The translations under genes were made by a program, and so were the position numbers. Under the pieces are notes generated by a model. It did no database searches. It had not been told where the DNA came from and was given only the letters and a program-made list of their open reading frames with translations. A DNA stretch of 64,000 nt, taken from NCBI RefSeq assembly GCF_900155945.1, contig NZ_FTMN01000001.1:248001-312000 (forward strand). Direction: 5' to 3'. Positions 1 through 8,868 of this stretch are shown here, one piece after another; within the stretch, counting starts at the first letter, position 1, and each line of letters opens with the position of its first letter. The stretch is from Marinobacterium stanieri. GTDB lineage: Bacteria > Pseudomonadota > Gammaproteobacteria > Pseudomonadales > Balneatricaceae.

Positions 1-843
1 GGTAATGCCCTTGGCGGAGGTGATCATGTCCGGCTGGACATCAAATTTGACCGAACCAAAGGAAGCACCCAGACGCCCCCAACCACAGATAACTTCATCA
101 AAAATCAGCAGCACATCGTTACGGGTACAGATTTCACGCAGCTTTTTCAGATAACCTACCGGCGGCAGCACAACGCCACCTGCTCCACTGATGGGCTCAA
201 CAATAACCGCAGCTACGCTATCAGCACCATGGAAACTAAGCAGTTTTTCTAGCTCTTCGGCACGCTCGATACCAAACTCAGGCAAACCTTTGGAGAAGGC
301 GTTACGCTCAATATCCAGAGTATGTGGCAAGTGATCAACTGGTAGCAGTGGGCCAAAACCTTTTCGGTTAGGAGTAAGCCCCCCCACGGAGATACCACCA
401 AAGTTCACACCATGATATCCCTTCTCACGGCCGATAAACCGATACTTGCCGCCCTTACCTCGAGCATTTTGATATGCCAGAGCGATTTTGAGCGCGCTTT
501 CCACTGCTTCAGAGCCAGAGCAAGTAAAGAAAACACGGTTTAGGCCCGCCGGGGTATGCTTAACCAGGCGCTCGGCAAACTCAAAGCCGATATCATGACC
601 CAAGTTAAATGGGGAGCTATAGTCCAGTGTTTGGATCTGTTGTGACACAGCGTCAGCAATCTGCTTGCGACCATGGCCTGCGTTGACACACCAAAGACCC
701 GCTGTTGCATCCAAAACTTTCTGCCCCTGGTCATTGTGCAGCCACATGCCTTCAGCGCGTTCGATGATCCGCGGTGACGCCTTGAATGCGCGGTTAGCCG
801 TAAATGGCATCCAAAAATGGTCCATGCTTTGATAACTTTTCAT
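1..843 (-). CDS. Omega-amino acid--pyruvate aminotransferase, class III (partial, C-terminus off window)
   Basis: The first 281 codons are visible, starting at the ATG ending at 843; the rest lies beyond position 1. The translation opens with MDHFWMPFTANRAFK and continues LDATAGLWCVNAGHGRKQIA, the signature of PLP fold-type I omega-amino-acid (beta-alanine/taurine-type):pyruvate aminotransferases. The FTCSGSEAVESALK, FIGREKGYHGVNFGG and LIFDEVICGWGR blocks follow. The predicted PLP lysine (SAKGIT) is the third-last visible codon. The enzyme should move an amino group from an omega-amino acid to pyruvate, giving L-alanine. It is divergent from a LysR regulator that probably controls it. The exact amine substrate cannot be read from the sequence. 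Confidence 0.88.
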   Translation of the reverse strand, partial: MKSYQSMDHFWMPFTANRAFKASPRIIERAEGMWLHNDQGQKVLDATAGLWCVNAGHGRKQIADAVSQQIQTLDYSSPFNLGHDIGFEFAERLVKHTPAGLNRVFFTCSGSEAVESALKIALAYQNARGKGGKYRFIGREKGYHGVNFGGISVGGLTPNRKGFGPLLPVDHLPHTLDIERNAFSKGLPEFGIERAEELEKLLSFHGADSVAAVIVEPISGAGGVVLPPVGYLKKLREICTRNDVLLIFDEVICGWGRLGASFGSVKFDVQPDMITSAKGIT

Positions 844-968
844 GTTCAAACCTGCCAAACCAGTGCGTGAATAAGTGAAGCAAGTTTAGGCCTGCCTTTT
901 CTCCTTAAAAACCTTCATGCATAAAAGCCTGGTTTAATTGCCGTCAAACTTAGCCATTGACCCCTCTG

Positions 969-989
969 GCTTGGTATCACCAACCAAGC
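969..989. promoter_or_regulatory. Inverted repeat, candidate LysR operator
   Basis: GCTTGGT (969-975) and ACCAAGC (983-989) form a perfect 7-bp inverted repeat with a 7-nt spacer. A shorter TTGGT-ATC-ACCAA dyad is nested inside. It lies in the roughly 250-nt gap between the divergent aminotransferase and LysR genes, where LysR-type regulators usually bind. Function is inferred from position and symmetry only. Confidence 0.45.
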
Positions 990-1090
990 AAATTGATTAA
1001 GATGGAATTTGCCTTGCGCTTACGCATGGTAGACAGCGCATGACGGCACTACCGGCATGTACAAGACCTTCTGTTGTACTGGATATATCT

Positions 1091-2014
1091 ATGGGAACTC
1101 GTAAATTTTGGTTGGGACAGGTAGGTGATTACGAGATCAAACAACTAAAGGTGTTTACCACAGTTGTAGAGTGCGGAGGCTTCTCGGCAGCTGAAACAGA
1201 GCTCAATATCACCCGCTCCACTATCAGCATTCATATTGCCAACCTCGAATCACGCTTGAACCTAACCCTCTGTCAACGCGGGCGCGGCGGCTTCTCTCTT
1301 ACGGACGAGGGCCAAACGATCTATAACTCGGCCAAACAGCTTTTTGGAGCACTAGAAGAGTTTCGCGCCACCGTAAACAACCTCAATTCAACCCTTTCTG
1401 GGGACCTACGACTTCTATTTTCCGATACCGTAAGTGGCGACCCCCGACTACAACTACCCGAATTAATCCATCAGTTACACGATCAAGCACCAGACGTGTA
1501 TATCACGGTCGATGTAGCCTCCATGAATACAATTGAACAAAAAATAATCAACGAAGAGGCTGAAATTGGCTTCGTTCCATTACATCATGAGATTGAAGGG
1601 CTGGAGTACATCCACCTATTTACTGATGTATGCCGCCTATACTGCCATCGCCAGCACCCCCTGTATAAGGTTCCTGAACGTCAGCTAACCGATGAAATTG
1701 TTGATTCTCAAGCATTGATCCAAGCGGGAGTCAAACCACATAAGAAAGCTATACATCTAATTGAGCCCATGGATCCTCGTGCCACTGCTTATTACTATGA
1801 GACTCGGCTAGCAATGATCCGCTCGGGGAAATATGTAGGATTTTTACCAGAGCACTATGTAGATCAGAATACCCAACCAGGGGAACTACGCGCTTTGTTA
1901 CCTAACACCCGCAACTATAAGCTGGATTCTGGAGCCATCGTGAAAAAGTCGGCCCGTCCCAACAAGGCTCGCAACCTGTTTCTGGAATTGATTCGCGCAC
2001 ACTTGTCTGCGTAA
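1091..2014 (+). CDS. LysR-family transcriptional regulator
   Basis: About 307 residues from the chosen ATG at 1091; an in-frame ATG at 1040 would add 17 residues that do not look like the family. The winged HTH covers roughly residues 15-75, with GFSAAETELNITRSTISIHI as the recognition region. It is followed by a type II periplasmic-binding-like effector domain (DLRLLFSDTVSGDPRLQLPE onward). Neither start has a strong Shine-Dalgarno. It is divergent from the class III aminotransferase and probably senses its substrate. The codons look more AT-rich than in most of the window (many CTA, AAT, TTA), which may point to acquisition together with the aminotransferase. Confidence 0.85.
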   Translation: MGTRKFWLGQVGDYEIKQLKVFTTVVECGGFSAAETELNITRSTISIHIANLESRLNLTLCQRGRGGFSLTDEGQTIYNSAKQLFGALEEFRATVNNLNSTLSGDLRLLFSDTVSGDPRLQLPELIHQLHDQAPDVYITVDVASMNTIEQKIINEEAEIGFVPLHHEIEGLEYIHLFTDVCRLYCHRQHPLYKVPERQLTDEIVDSQALIQAGVKPHKKAIHLIEPMDPRATAYYYETRLAMIRSGKYVGFLPEHYVDQNTQPGELRALLPNTRNYKLDSGAIVKKSARPNKARNLFLELIRAHLSA

Positions 2015-2211
2015 ACCGGCAAACTTTACCAACAGGTATGGCTTTCCACGGGGAGGATGGCATCATAACCTTCTTACTGTCTGTCAGCCTGAACCCGGCC
2101 TGACAGTCCGCCCCCACACTGGTTTGTTTACCTGCGCGGTCTCGTCCTGCCTCACCGCAGTGGCTGCAACGCAAGGTATTCAGCCGGAGCCGTTCAGGAG
2201 TCGTAACGAAC

Positions 2212-3780
2212 GTGTTCGCCAAGAATTTTCTTCAGTTCAACCTGAAGCACTTGATTCTGTTGTTGGCGTTTTCGTCTGCCGCCATCACCCTGCTCAACAG
2301 CCTGAGTGCCAGCTATCAGGTGCAGCGTAAGCTGCTAATCCAGCAGAGCCTGGACAGCAACCAGGTATACGCCCGCAAACTGGCCACATCCACCGAAAAC
2401 TTTCTGCAGGCGTCCCAGCAGCAACTGGCGGTGACAGCCGAAGAGCTGGTACCCGAACTGCACAAGCAGGATAAGGTGCAAGCCATTGCCAACCGGCTGC
2501 GCCGACTGACCGAAAGCTTCAACTCGGTAGTGATTGTGAGTGCAGAGGGTGAAGTTCTGGCCACTTCACCCGAGGCGTTGCGGATCGTCGGCCATCACCT
2601 GCAGTCTCCCGGCGCACTTGAGGCCCTGAAAGAGCGCAAGCCTTTGATCAGCGAGGCATATTTGTCTGCTGCCAATAACCTGCTGGTCTTTATATCACAC
2701 CCGCTGTTTGCAGAAACCGGCGAATACCTGGGCTATATCGGTGGCTCCATCTACCTCAAGGAGCGCAGCATCCTCAACTCTCTGCTGGGCACACACTATT
2801 ACAAGGATGGCTCCTACCTGTTTGTGGTGGATCAGAACCGACGCCTGCTCTACCACCCTAATGCCGAGCGCGTGGGTGAGCGTGTTCATGACAATGCCGT
2901 GATCGAACAGGTGGTCAGCGGTAACGAAGGCTCGGACCAGGTGCAAAACAGCCAGGGCATCGAGATGCTGGCAGGCTTTGCCCCTGTCGGCAGCGCCAAC
3001 TGGGGGATCGTTGCTCAGCGGCCACTGGAGGCGACACTGGCACCCTTGAACAGCCAGATGCATGCAGTCATTTACCATACCCTGCCGCTGGCACTGGTCA
3101 CCCTGCTGCTGATCTGGTGGTTGGCGCGTCTGGTATCCAAACCGCTCTGGCAGCTGGCTGACAACGCCCAGTCACTGGATAAACCCTGCACACCCGATCG
3201 CATTAAGCGTGTGCGTTCCTGGTACTTCGAAAGTGCCGAACTCAAGCGCGCCATGCTGCTGGGGATCAACCTGCTGCATACACGCATCGGTGAGCTGAAA
3301 AACGATGCCGAAACAGACCCCTTGACCGGTTTAAGCAACCGCCGTGGCAGCGAGCTGACCCTGGCCCTGCTGCATGAGAAGCAGGTGCCTTTCAGCGTCT
3401 TGGCCATCGACATCGATCACTTCAAACAGGTCAACGATACCTATGGCCACGACTGTGGCGATGAGGTACTGAAATCCCTGGCAGAGATACTGAAATCCTG
3501 TACCCGCCAGGAAGACCTGGCCTGCCGCACAGGAGGCGAAGAGTTCATGATTCTGCTGCCCAACGTCCACCTGCAAGGGGCGCAGGAGCTGGCAGAACGT
3601 TTACGCAAGGCGGTAGCAAAGTACCTGTTTGCGGAGGTGGGTGTTCTTACGATTTCAATCGGTGTAGCAGAGTGGCCCGAACAGGCCGATGAGCCTGCCA
3701 AGGTGCTGAAATATGCGGACCATGCACTCTACCGCGCCAAGAAACGGGGCCGAAACCGGACCGAGATGTATCAGAAGTAA
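2212..3780 (+). CDS. Membrane-anchored diguanylate cyclase with periplasmic sensor domain
   Basis: 522 residues with a GTG start at 2212, preceded by CAGGAG 11 nt upstream. A membrane segment near residues 8-28 is followed by a roughly 250-residue extracytoplasmic sensor of dCache type (VVIVSAEGEVLATSP, GGSIYLKERSILNSLLG, LFVVDQNRRLLYHP). A second membrane helix (LPLALVTLLLIWWLARLV) leads to a C-terminal GGDEF domain, about residues 365-522. The active-site motif is GGEEF, and an RQED five residues upstream matches the RxxD inhibitory site. It should make cyclic di-GMP from two GTP under product feedback. There is no EAL domain. The ligand is unknown. Confidence 0.92.
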   Translation: MFAKNFLQFNLKHLILLLAFSSAAITLLNSLSASYQVQRKLLIQQSLDSNQVYARKLATSTENFLQASQQQLAVTAEELVPELHKQDKVQAIANRLRRLTESFNSVVIVSAEGEVLATSPEALRIVGHHLQSPGALEALKERKPLISEAYLSAANNLLVFISHPLFAETGEYLGYIGGSIYLKERSILNSLLGTHYYKDGSYLFVVDQNRRLLYHPNAERVGERVHDNAVIEQVVSGNEGSDQVQNSQGIEMLAGFAPVGSANWGIVAQRPLEATLAPLNSQMHAVIYHTLPLALVTLLLIWWLARLVSKPLWQLADNAQSLDKPCTPDRIKRVRSWYFESAELKRAMLLGINLLHTRIGELKNDAETDPLTGLSNRRGSELTLALLHEKQVPFSVLAIDIDHFKQVNDTYGHDCGDEVLKSLAEILKSCTRQEDLACRTGGEEFMILLPNVHLQGAQELAERLRKAVAKYLFAEVGVLTISIGVAEWPEQADEPAKVLKYADHALYRAKKRGRNRTEMYQK

Positions 3781-3791
3781 TGCGGGAAGCT

Positions 3792-3812
3792 GCCGGGGCA
3801 GAACGCCCCGGC
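3792..3812. terminator. GC-rich hairpin between convergent genes
   Basis: GCCGGGGC (3792-3799) and GCCCCGGC (3805-3812) pair perfectly around a 5-nt loop. The hairpin lies in the gap between the convergent diguanylate cyclase and D-amino-acid aminotransferase genes. No U-tract is seen on either side, so termination is likely but not certain. Confidence 0.5.
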
Positions 3813-3841
3813 GGCATGCAGCGACTACTTAACAGCAGTGC

Positions 3842-4699
3842 TTAGTAGTTGTATTTCTGAGCGGTATACAGGGTCTGGGCTTTTTCCCATACCGGACCGA
3901 CTTCACCCGTACCGACCGGCTTGCCATCCAGCTCGGTGACCGGGGCAATTTCCTTGCTGGAGCTGGTCAGCCAGATTTCGTCCGCGTTGCGTACTTCATC
4001 CATGGTGACAATACGCTCTTCCACCTTGATGCTGCCATCCTTGCGCAGGATGTCCAGCAACATCAGACGGGTGATACCCGGCAGAATCTGGTTATCCAGT
4101 GGCGGCGTGATCACAACCCCATCCTTGACGATGTAGGCGTTGCAGGCGCTGCCTTCGGTCATTTCGTTATTGGCGTTGAACAGGATGATCTCGTTGTGAC
4201 CCGCAGCATGACCCTGCTGGAAGTGCATGACGTTACCCAGCAGCGCGGTGGATTTGATGTTGCAACGCTGCCAGCGAAGATCTTCGGTAGATGACACCTT
4301 GTACGGTTTCACCTTTTCACGATCCGCCACCGGTGCTGCCGGAATTTCGAACGCAAACGCATATACGGTCGGCTCAACGTTTTCCGGGTATGCATGGTGA
4401 CGACGGCTGTCGGTGCCACGGCTCACGTGCAGGTAGATACCCAGGTTGCCGGCACCGTTCTTTTCGATCAGTGCTTCACAGACTTGACGCCAATCCGCTT
4501 CGGAGTAACCGAAGTTGATGCCGATCAGGTCCATGCCCTGGTTCATGCGCTCGATGTGCGGACCAAAGCCAACCAGCTTGCCGTCGTAGGATGGGATGAC
4601 CTCATAGATGCCATCACCAAACAGAAAGCCGCGGTCCATCGGGGAGATGCGGGCTTCATCCATCGGCATGAATTCGCCATTCAGGTAAACAGTGCTCAT
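3842..4699 (-). CDS. dat: D-amino acid aminotransferase (class IV, PLP)
   Basis: 285 residues. The fold-type IV start YLNGEFMPMDEARISPMDRG is clear. VSRGTDSRRHHAYP matches the RGxxxRxHxFP-type loop that binds the substrate carboxylate in D-alanine aminotransferases and separates them from branched-chain enzymes. K149 in RCNIKSTALLGNV is the expected PLP lysine. The enzyme interconverts D-alanine + 2-oxoglutarate with pyruvate + D-glutamate. It is the last gene of the run that begins with alr, 54 nt after the DUF4392 gene. Alr would supply D-Ala and the DUF4392/DUF1445 proteins would consume D-Glu, so its place fits a D-glutamate route. Confidence 0.9.
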   Translation of the reverse strand: MSTVYLNGEFMPMDEARISPMDRGFLFGDGIYEVIPSYDGKLVGFGPHIERMNQGMDLIGINFGYSEADWRQVCEALIEKNGAGNLGIYLHVSRGTDSRRHHAYPENVEPTVYAFAFEIPAAPVADREKVKPYKVSSTEDLRWQRCNIKSTALLGNVMHFQQGHAAGHNEIILFNANNEMTEGSACNAYIVKDGVVITPPLDNQILPGITRLMLLDILRKDGSIKVEERIVTMDEVRNADEIWLTSSSKEIAPVTELDGKPVGTGEVGPVWEKAQTLYTAQKYNY

Positions 4700-4753
4700 T
4701 GTGTGTTCTCCACTAATCTTTAAAAACGCTTGCTCAGATAGCCCCTGGCTACC

Positions 4754-5626
4754 TCAGGCAAATTCAGTTAAGCGGCGCAGGGCCAGCAGCAGCTCCTGGC
4801 CATCGCTGGCCGGCAGGCTGTCTTCGGTCAGTTCATTCCGACGTGTCACGCCATCCACGCTGCCCCGCTCCGACAGGTAAGTCAGTACCGCGGTATTATC
4901 AAACTCGGCCAGCAGGTCCTGGCCATTGAGCCAGCCCATCAAGGCCACCAGGGCGTGGCCACCCCAGTTGGATACGTCAGCCACCACCAGCTCATTGCAG
5001 CGTGTCACCGCCGCCTTGATGTCCAGGCTCTTCAAGGCCGGACGTACGTTGCCCATACCGATCTCGTTGCCGCCATCACCGATGGCAATGGTCGGGCAGC
5101 CGGCCTGATGCATGATTTCGTCGAAGCTGGCGGTGTGCTGGCCGATGGATTCGCCACGCATGTTGTAATAGTCGGTGTCATCGGACTGACCCGGGCGCTC
5201 GATCGAGATCACCAGCGAAGGCTGATGCTTGGCGAGAATATCGTCGGCCTGCTGCAGGCGGACCTTGGCGTCACGCTCATTCAGCGGCAGACGCTCTACG
5301 CGGTAGTCTTTCTCCAGTACGCTGGCGAGCGGGTCACCACAGACCAGCACCGGGTTACGGCCAGTAGCGTCCAGTGCCTGGTAAAGCGAGATGGCGCCAA
5401 CGGGGCCATCAGTCTCGAAGGTGCCGGCAACGGGGAAGCCGGTGCCGATCAGAACGGTGTCTGAAGCCTGCTGCAGCATCAGGGCTGCCCGCAGGCAATA
5501 ACCCGGCAGCATGCAGTCGCGAACATGGGCCATGCCGCGCAGATTACGCTGCACCAGCAGGGACTCAATCTGGTGGCTCAGGGCGACGGCGTCGCGCACA
5601 CTGTTTTGTGTCAGGGGTTGGTTCAT
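4754..5626 (-). CDS. DUF4392 protein, D-glutamate cyclase C-terminal-domain homologue
   Basis: 290 residues from the ATG at 5626, which has CGGAG about 11 nt upstream; a longer reading to 5749 lacks family features and would overlap pxpC heavily. Conserved blocks are GTGFPVAGTFETDGPVGAI, VCGDPLASVL, VISIERPGQSDD, IAIGDGGNEIGMGNV and NWGGHALVALMGW. I recognise this as DUF4392, the domain forming the C-terminal half of mammalian mitochondrial D-glutamate cyclase, which converts D-glutamate to 5-oxo-D-proline. The acid-rich GDGGNEIGMGN loop is the likely active or metal site (inference). The N-terminal partner domain DUF1445 is encoded separately in the same operon, with PxpABC between. Confidence 0.82.
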   Translation of the reverse strand: MNQPLTQNSVRDAVALSHQIESLLVQRNLRGMAHVRDCMLPGYCLRAALMLQQASDTVLIGTGFPVAGTFETDGPVGAISLYQALDATGRNPVLVCGDPLASVLEKDYRVERLPLNERDAKVRLQQADDILAKHQPSLVISIERPGQSDDTDYYNMRGESIGQHTASFDEIMHQAGCPTIAIGDGGNEIGMGNVRPALKSLDIKAAVTRCNELVVADVSNWGGHALVALMGWLNGQDLLAEFDNTAVLTYLSERGSVDGVTRRNELTEDSLPASDGQELLLALRRLTEFA

Positions 5627-5648
5627 CGGTTTGAAACTCCGTTTGCGC

Positions 5649-6602
5649 TCAGCAAGGCACCAGTTCAGTGCGTTCACGGCGTACCCGCGCCAGCCACAGC
5701 TGGTTGTGGGCATCATCAATGGTAATGGGTTCAAAGTGCACTCGGGCACCCTGGGTCAACTGCGCCAGGCGTGCCAGATCCGGTGTGAATACCGAGCCCA
5801 GCTTGGGATAGCCGCCGATGGTTTGGCGGTCGTGCAGCAGGATGATCGGCTGGCCATCGGCAGGGACCTGAATGGCACCCAAGCAGATACCTTCCGAAAG
5901 AATGCCGTCGATATCGGCGTGAATCTCCTGCCCTTCCAAACGGTACCCCATGCGGTCACTGCGCTCGGTGGTGCTGTACTCGCTGCTGAAGAACAGTGCC
6001 TGCTGAACGGCATCGAAATGGTCCTGCTGATAACCCAGGATCACCCGCAAGGGTTTGTCGGTGCCGTAGTCGGGACGACCGGACTCAGGCAGGCTCAAGG
6101 TCGGTGCCGAGGTGCCCGTATCGCAGCAGAGGAAGTCACCCGGCGCCAGCTTGCTGCCCTCAAGGCCGCCTATGCGCTCACGCACAACGGTTGCAGCACT
6201 GCCAAACTGGGGCGCTACCTTGAGCCCGCCCGCGACTGCCAGATAGGCGCGACAACCGGATGTGGCATAGCCCAGCTCAATCAGGTCATCTTTGGCAACG
6301 GCATGGCTGCGCCAGCTATCCTGTTCGGTGCCATTGATCTTCAAGGTCATCTCAGCGCCGGTCAGGGCGATCAGCGTGTCGGCCTCCGCCTCCAGCACCA
6401 AACCACCAAAGCTGACCTCAAGCGCAGCGGCACTCGGCTCATTGCTGCACAGGCGGTTGGCCCAGTAGAAGGCTTCCGCATCCAGAGGCCCGCCCGTAGT
6501 GAGCCCCAAATGATGCTGGCCAAAACGACCGGCATCCTGGATCAGCGTCATCAGGCCCGGCTGGCGAACGCGCAGACCGGACAGGTCCTGTTCATTCATC
6601 AT
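5649..6602 (-). CDS. pxpC: 5-oxoprolinase subunit C (KipA-like, biotin-dependent carboxyltransferase family)
   Basis: About 317 residues. The start is set at the ATG at 6602, 8 nt after GGGAGG; the ATG at 6599 is equally possible. Typical PxpC blocks are VRQPGLMTLIQDAGRFGQ, GLTTGGPLDAEAFYWANRL, TALEVSF-like AALEVSFGGL, ERSDRMGYRLEG, ILSEGICLGAIQVPADGQP and TIGGYPKLGSV. With PxpA and PxpB it forms the ATP-dependent bacterial 5-oxoprolinase that opens 5-oxoproline to glutamate. The start overlaps the pxpB stop (ATGATGAATGA), indicating translational coupling. Older annotations call this family urea amidolyase or allophanate hydrolase subunit 2; the adjacent pxpA and pxpB settle the call here. 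Confidence 0.9.
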   Translation of the reverse strand: MMNEQDLSGLRVRQPGLMTLIQDAGRFGQHHLGLTTGGPLDAEAFYWANRLCSNEPSAAALEVSFGGLVLEAEADTLIALTGAEMTLKINGTEQDSWRSHAVAKDDLIELGYATSGCRAYLAVAGGLKVAPQFGSAATVVRERIGGLEGSKLAPGDFLCCDTGTSAPTLSLPESGRPDYGTDKPLRVILGYQQDHFDAVQQALFFSSEYSTTERSDRMGYRLEGQEIHADIDGILSEGICLGAIQVPADGQPIILLHDRQTIGGYPKLGSVFTPDLARLAQLTQGARVHFEPITIDDAHNQLWLARVRRERTELVPC

Positions 6603-7278
6603 CCAGACTGCCTCCCAAAGCGAAGAATTCATCACGGGAAATCGATTCAAAGCGAACCCGGTCACCCACCTGAACCGGCATGGTCGGTTCAGCATTGGGG
6701 TCGAACATGCGCTGCGGACAGCGTCCGATCAGGTTCCAGCCACCCGGAGACACGGCGGGGTAGATCGCGGTCTGGCGGTCGGCAATGCCCACGGCACCAC
6801 GAGGTACACGTTGACGCGGTGTGGCCAGTCGCGGGCAGGCGATACGCTCATCTACATCGCCCAGATAGGCAAAGCCCGGTGCAAAGCCGATGGCATAAAC
6901 GCGGTATTCACCGGCCTGATGCAGGGCCACAACGTCTTCCACGCTGAGGCCGACACGCTCGGCCAGTGAGTCCAGATCCAGCCCGGCATCTGTGCCGTAG
7001 TACACCGGCAAGGTCACCAGACGCCCTTCGGTCTCGTCTCCACCATCGATGCGCTGCAATACACGGTCGATCAACTGACGCACTTCCAGGTGGTCGGTAC
7101 GGAAAGGATCATAGAGCACCAACAGGGACGCATAAGAGGGCACCAGATCGATCAGGCGGTAGCCCAGCTCTTCGCGCAGCTGCTCGGCAGCACTGGCCAC
7201 AGCCGCAGCCACACCGGGCTGGCCGTGCTCGCCAAAGTAGATGATCAGGGCGCTTTCGCCGGCAACTTCCACTCTCAT
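6592..7278 (-). CDS. pxpB: 5-oxoprolinase subunit B (KipI-like)
   Basis: 228 residues, with the ATG overlapping the pxpA stop as ATGA (7275-7278). The N-terminal ESALIIYFGEH and the C-terminal cyclophilin-like core with YAIGFAPGFAYLGDVDERIA, RLATPRQRVPRGAVGIADRQ and YPAVSPGGWNLIGRCP are diagnostic of the PxpB/KipI family. It pairs with PxpC to catalyse the ATP-dependent step of 5-oxoproline hydrolysis. It is tightly coupled at both ends, overlapping pxpA by 4 nt and pxpC by 8-11 nt, as expected for subunits made in fixed ratio. Confidence 0.92.
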   Translation of the reverse strand: MRVEVAGESALIIYFGEHGQPGVAAAVASAAEQLREELGYRLIDLVPSYASLLVLYDPFRTDHLEVRQLIDRVLQRIDGGDETEGRLVTLPVYYGTDAGLDLDSLAERVGLSVEDVVALHQAGEYRVYAIGFAPGFAYLGDVDERIACPRLATPRQRVPRGAVGIADRQTAIYPAVSPGGWNLIGRCPQRMFDPNAEPTMPVQVGDRVRFESISRDEFFALGGSLDDE

Positions 7279-8009
7279 CCCTGTAGAACCTCCCGGATCT
7301 CGCGAATCGCTTTCACGCCCTCCTCGTTGTCCCCGTGGACGCAGAGCGTATCCACTTCCAGCTCCAGCGTCTGTCTGCCAAAGGTGCTGATGGTGCCTTC
7401 AGTACGCAACTGCTCCACCTGCTTCAGCATCTGCTCCCGGTTGAGCACAGCGCCAGCCTTAGTACGAGCACGCAAACGGCCGTCATCTTCATAACAGCGG
7501 TCGGCAAAGGCTTCAAAGATCAGGTCCAGGCCCCACTCTTTGGCTTCTTCGCGGTGCTGCTTGTACGCGGGTGTTGCCTGCAACATCAGCGCCATGGGAC
7601 GATGAAACTCTGCCAGGGATTGCATCACGGCGCGGCGCACATCGGCGTTGGCCATCATGTCGTTGTAGAGCGCACCGTGGGGCTTCACGTAGCTCACATC
7701 CAGCCCCTGCACACGCGCCATGCCATCCAGTGCTGATACCTGGTAGTGCATCAGCGCGACTACCTCTTCCGGATGGCAGTTCAGTGAGCGGCGACCAAAG
7801 CCGACCAGGTCAGGATAAGCGGGATGGGCACCGACGGTTACCTGATGCTCTCGTGCCAAATTCAGCGTTTTGCGCATCACCTGCGGATCGCCAGCATGAA
7901 AACCACAGGCCACGTTGGCCTGATCGATGTGCGGCATCACGGCTGTATCCAGTCCCATGCGCCAGGCACCAAAGCTTTCACCAAGATCACAGTTCAGTTT
8001 TATTGTCAT
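7275..8009 (-). CDS. pxpA: 5-oxoprolinase subunit A (LamB/YcsF family)
   Basis: 244 residues from the ATG at 8009, preceded by CAGGAGTGACA; a longer in-frame reading to 8048 has no family similarity. The N-terminal motif MTIKLNCDLGESFGAWRMG and IDQANVACGFHAGDPQVM are classic LamB/YcsF signatures, as are GAHPAYPDLVGFGRRSL, SYVKPHGALYND and VHGD. The NCDLGE, H and D residues probably form the metal or active site of this TIM-barrel-like subunit. It acts with PxpBC in 5-oxoproline (pyroglutamate) disposal. A 78-nt gap separates it from the DUF1445 gene upstream. Confidence 0.93.
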   Translation of the reverse strand: MTIKLNCDLGESFGAWRMGLDTAVMPHIDQANVACGFHAGDPQVMRKTLNLAREHQVTVGAHPAYPDLVGFGRRSLNCHPEEVVALMHYQVSALDGMARVQGLDVSYVKPHGALYNDMMANADVRRAVMQSLAEFHRPMALMLQATPAYKQHREEAKEWGLDLIFEAFADRCYEDDGRLRARTKAGAVLNREQMLKQVEQLRTEGTISTFGRQTLELEVDTLCVHGDNEEGVKAIREIREVLQG

Positions 8010-8087
8010 TGTCACTCCTGAATCCGGGGGTGATCCCCAGACGGCCAAGCACGCAGCTCAACCGCCTTTAAAACATTGAGTAGGCTG

Positions 8088-8867
8088 TTAGAAAACCGAG
8101 AGTTTGCTGTTGGGCAGGTCGGTCACCAGCATGTGCCCCGGGCTATGGGTAATACAGAACGGCGGGCGCGCCTGCTCAAGTACTACCTGCGGGGTTACAC
8201 CACAGGCCCAGAACACCGGCACTTCACCTTCGCGAATGCTGACGGCATCACCGAAATCCGGTGTGTGAATATCATCAATACCGATTGCGGCCGGGTCACC
8301 AAAGTGGACGGGGGCACCGTGCACCGAGGGGAAGCGGCTGCAGATCTGAATGGCACGGATCGCATCTGCCGGTTTCATCGGGCGCATAGAAACCACCATG
8401 TTGCCACTGAAACGCCCTGCCGGTTTGCAGGCCAGGTTGGTGCGGAACATGGGCACGTTCACGCCTTCGGTTACGTTGCGGATTTCCAGACCGTCGGCCA
8501 GCAAGGCTTCTTCAAAGGAGAAGGAACAGCCCAGCGCGAAGGTCACCAGGTCATCACGCCAGTAATCGCGGATATCTTCCACTTCGTTGACCAGCTGACC
8601 TTCTTCAAAAATACGGTACTTGGGCACATCGGTACGGATATCCATCCCGGCTGCCAGACCTTCAATGGCAATATCACCCGGATTGGCAGCAACCCCCACC
8701 AGAGGACAGGGCTTGGGGTTCAACTGACAGAACAGCAGGAACTCGGCCGCCCAGTCTGCCGGCAAAATCGCCAGGTTGGCCTGCACAAACCCACCAGCCA
8801 GACCGGAGGTATTGGTATTGTGGGCACCATTGCGGATCGCCAGGCGAATCTCTTTTGGTGACTGCAT
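8088..8867 (-). CDS. DUF1445 / YcsI-type putative hydro-lyase, D-glutamate cyclase N-terminal-domain homologue
   Basis: 259 residues from the ATG at 8867, which has AGGAGA 9 nt upstream; an in-frame start at 8906 would reach into alr. Recognisable DUF1445 blocks are [104 protein letters not shown] and [13 protein letters not shown]. Database names such as hydro-lyase are not a proven reaction. In mammals this domain is fused to DUF4392 in D-glutamate cyclase; here the two are separate genes of one operon. Its start lies 1 nt past the alr stop, so the two are probably coupled. Confidence 0.85.
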   Translation of the reverse strand: MQSPKEIRLAIRNGAHNTNTSGLAGGFVQANLAILPADWAAEFLLFCQLNPKPCPLVGVAANPGDIAIEGLAAGMDIRTDVPKYRIFEEGQLVNEVEDIRDYWRDDLVTFALGCSFSFEEALLADGLEIRNVTEGVNVPMFRTNLACKPAGRFSGNMVVSMRPMKPADAIRAIQICSRFPSVHGAPVHFGDPAAIGIDDIHTPDFGDAVSIREGEVPVFWACGVTPQVVLEQARPPFCITHSPGHMLVTDLPNSKLSVF

Positions 8868-8868
8868 C

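Noticed and set aside
5511-6947. 478-codon open frame on the plus strand opposite pxpC and pxpB
   Set aside because: It lies antisense to two clearly conserved genes, has no family motif or ribosome site, and is the usual mirror of GC-rich coding DNA.
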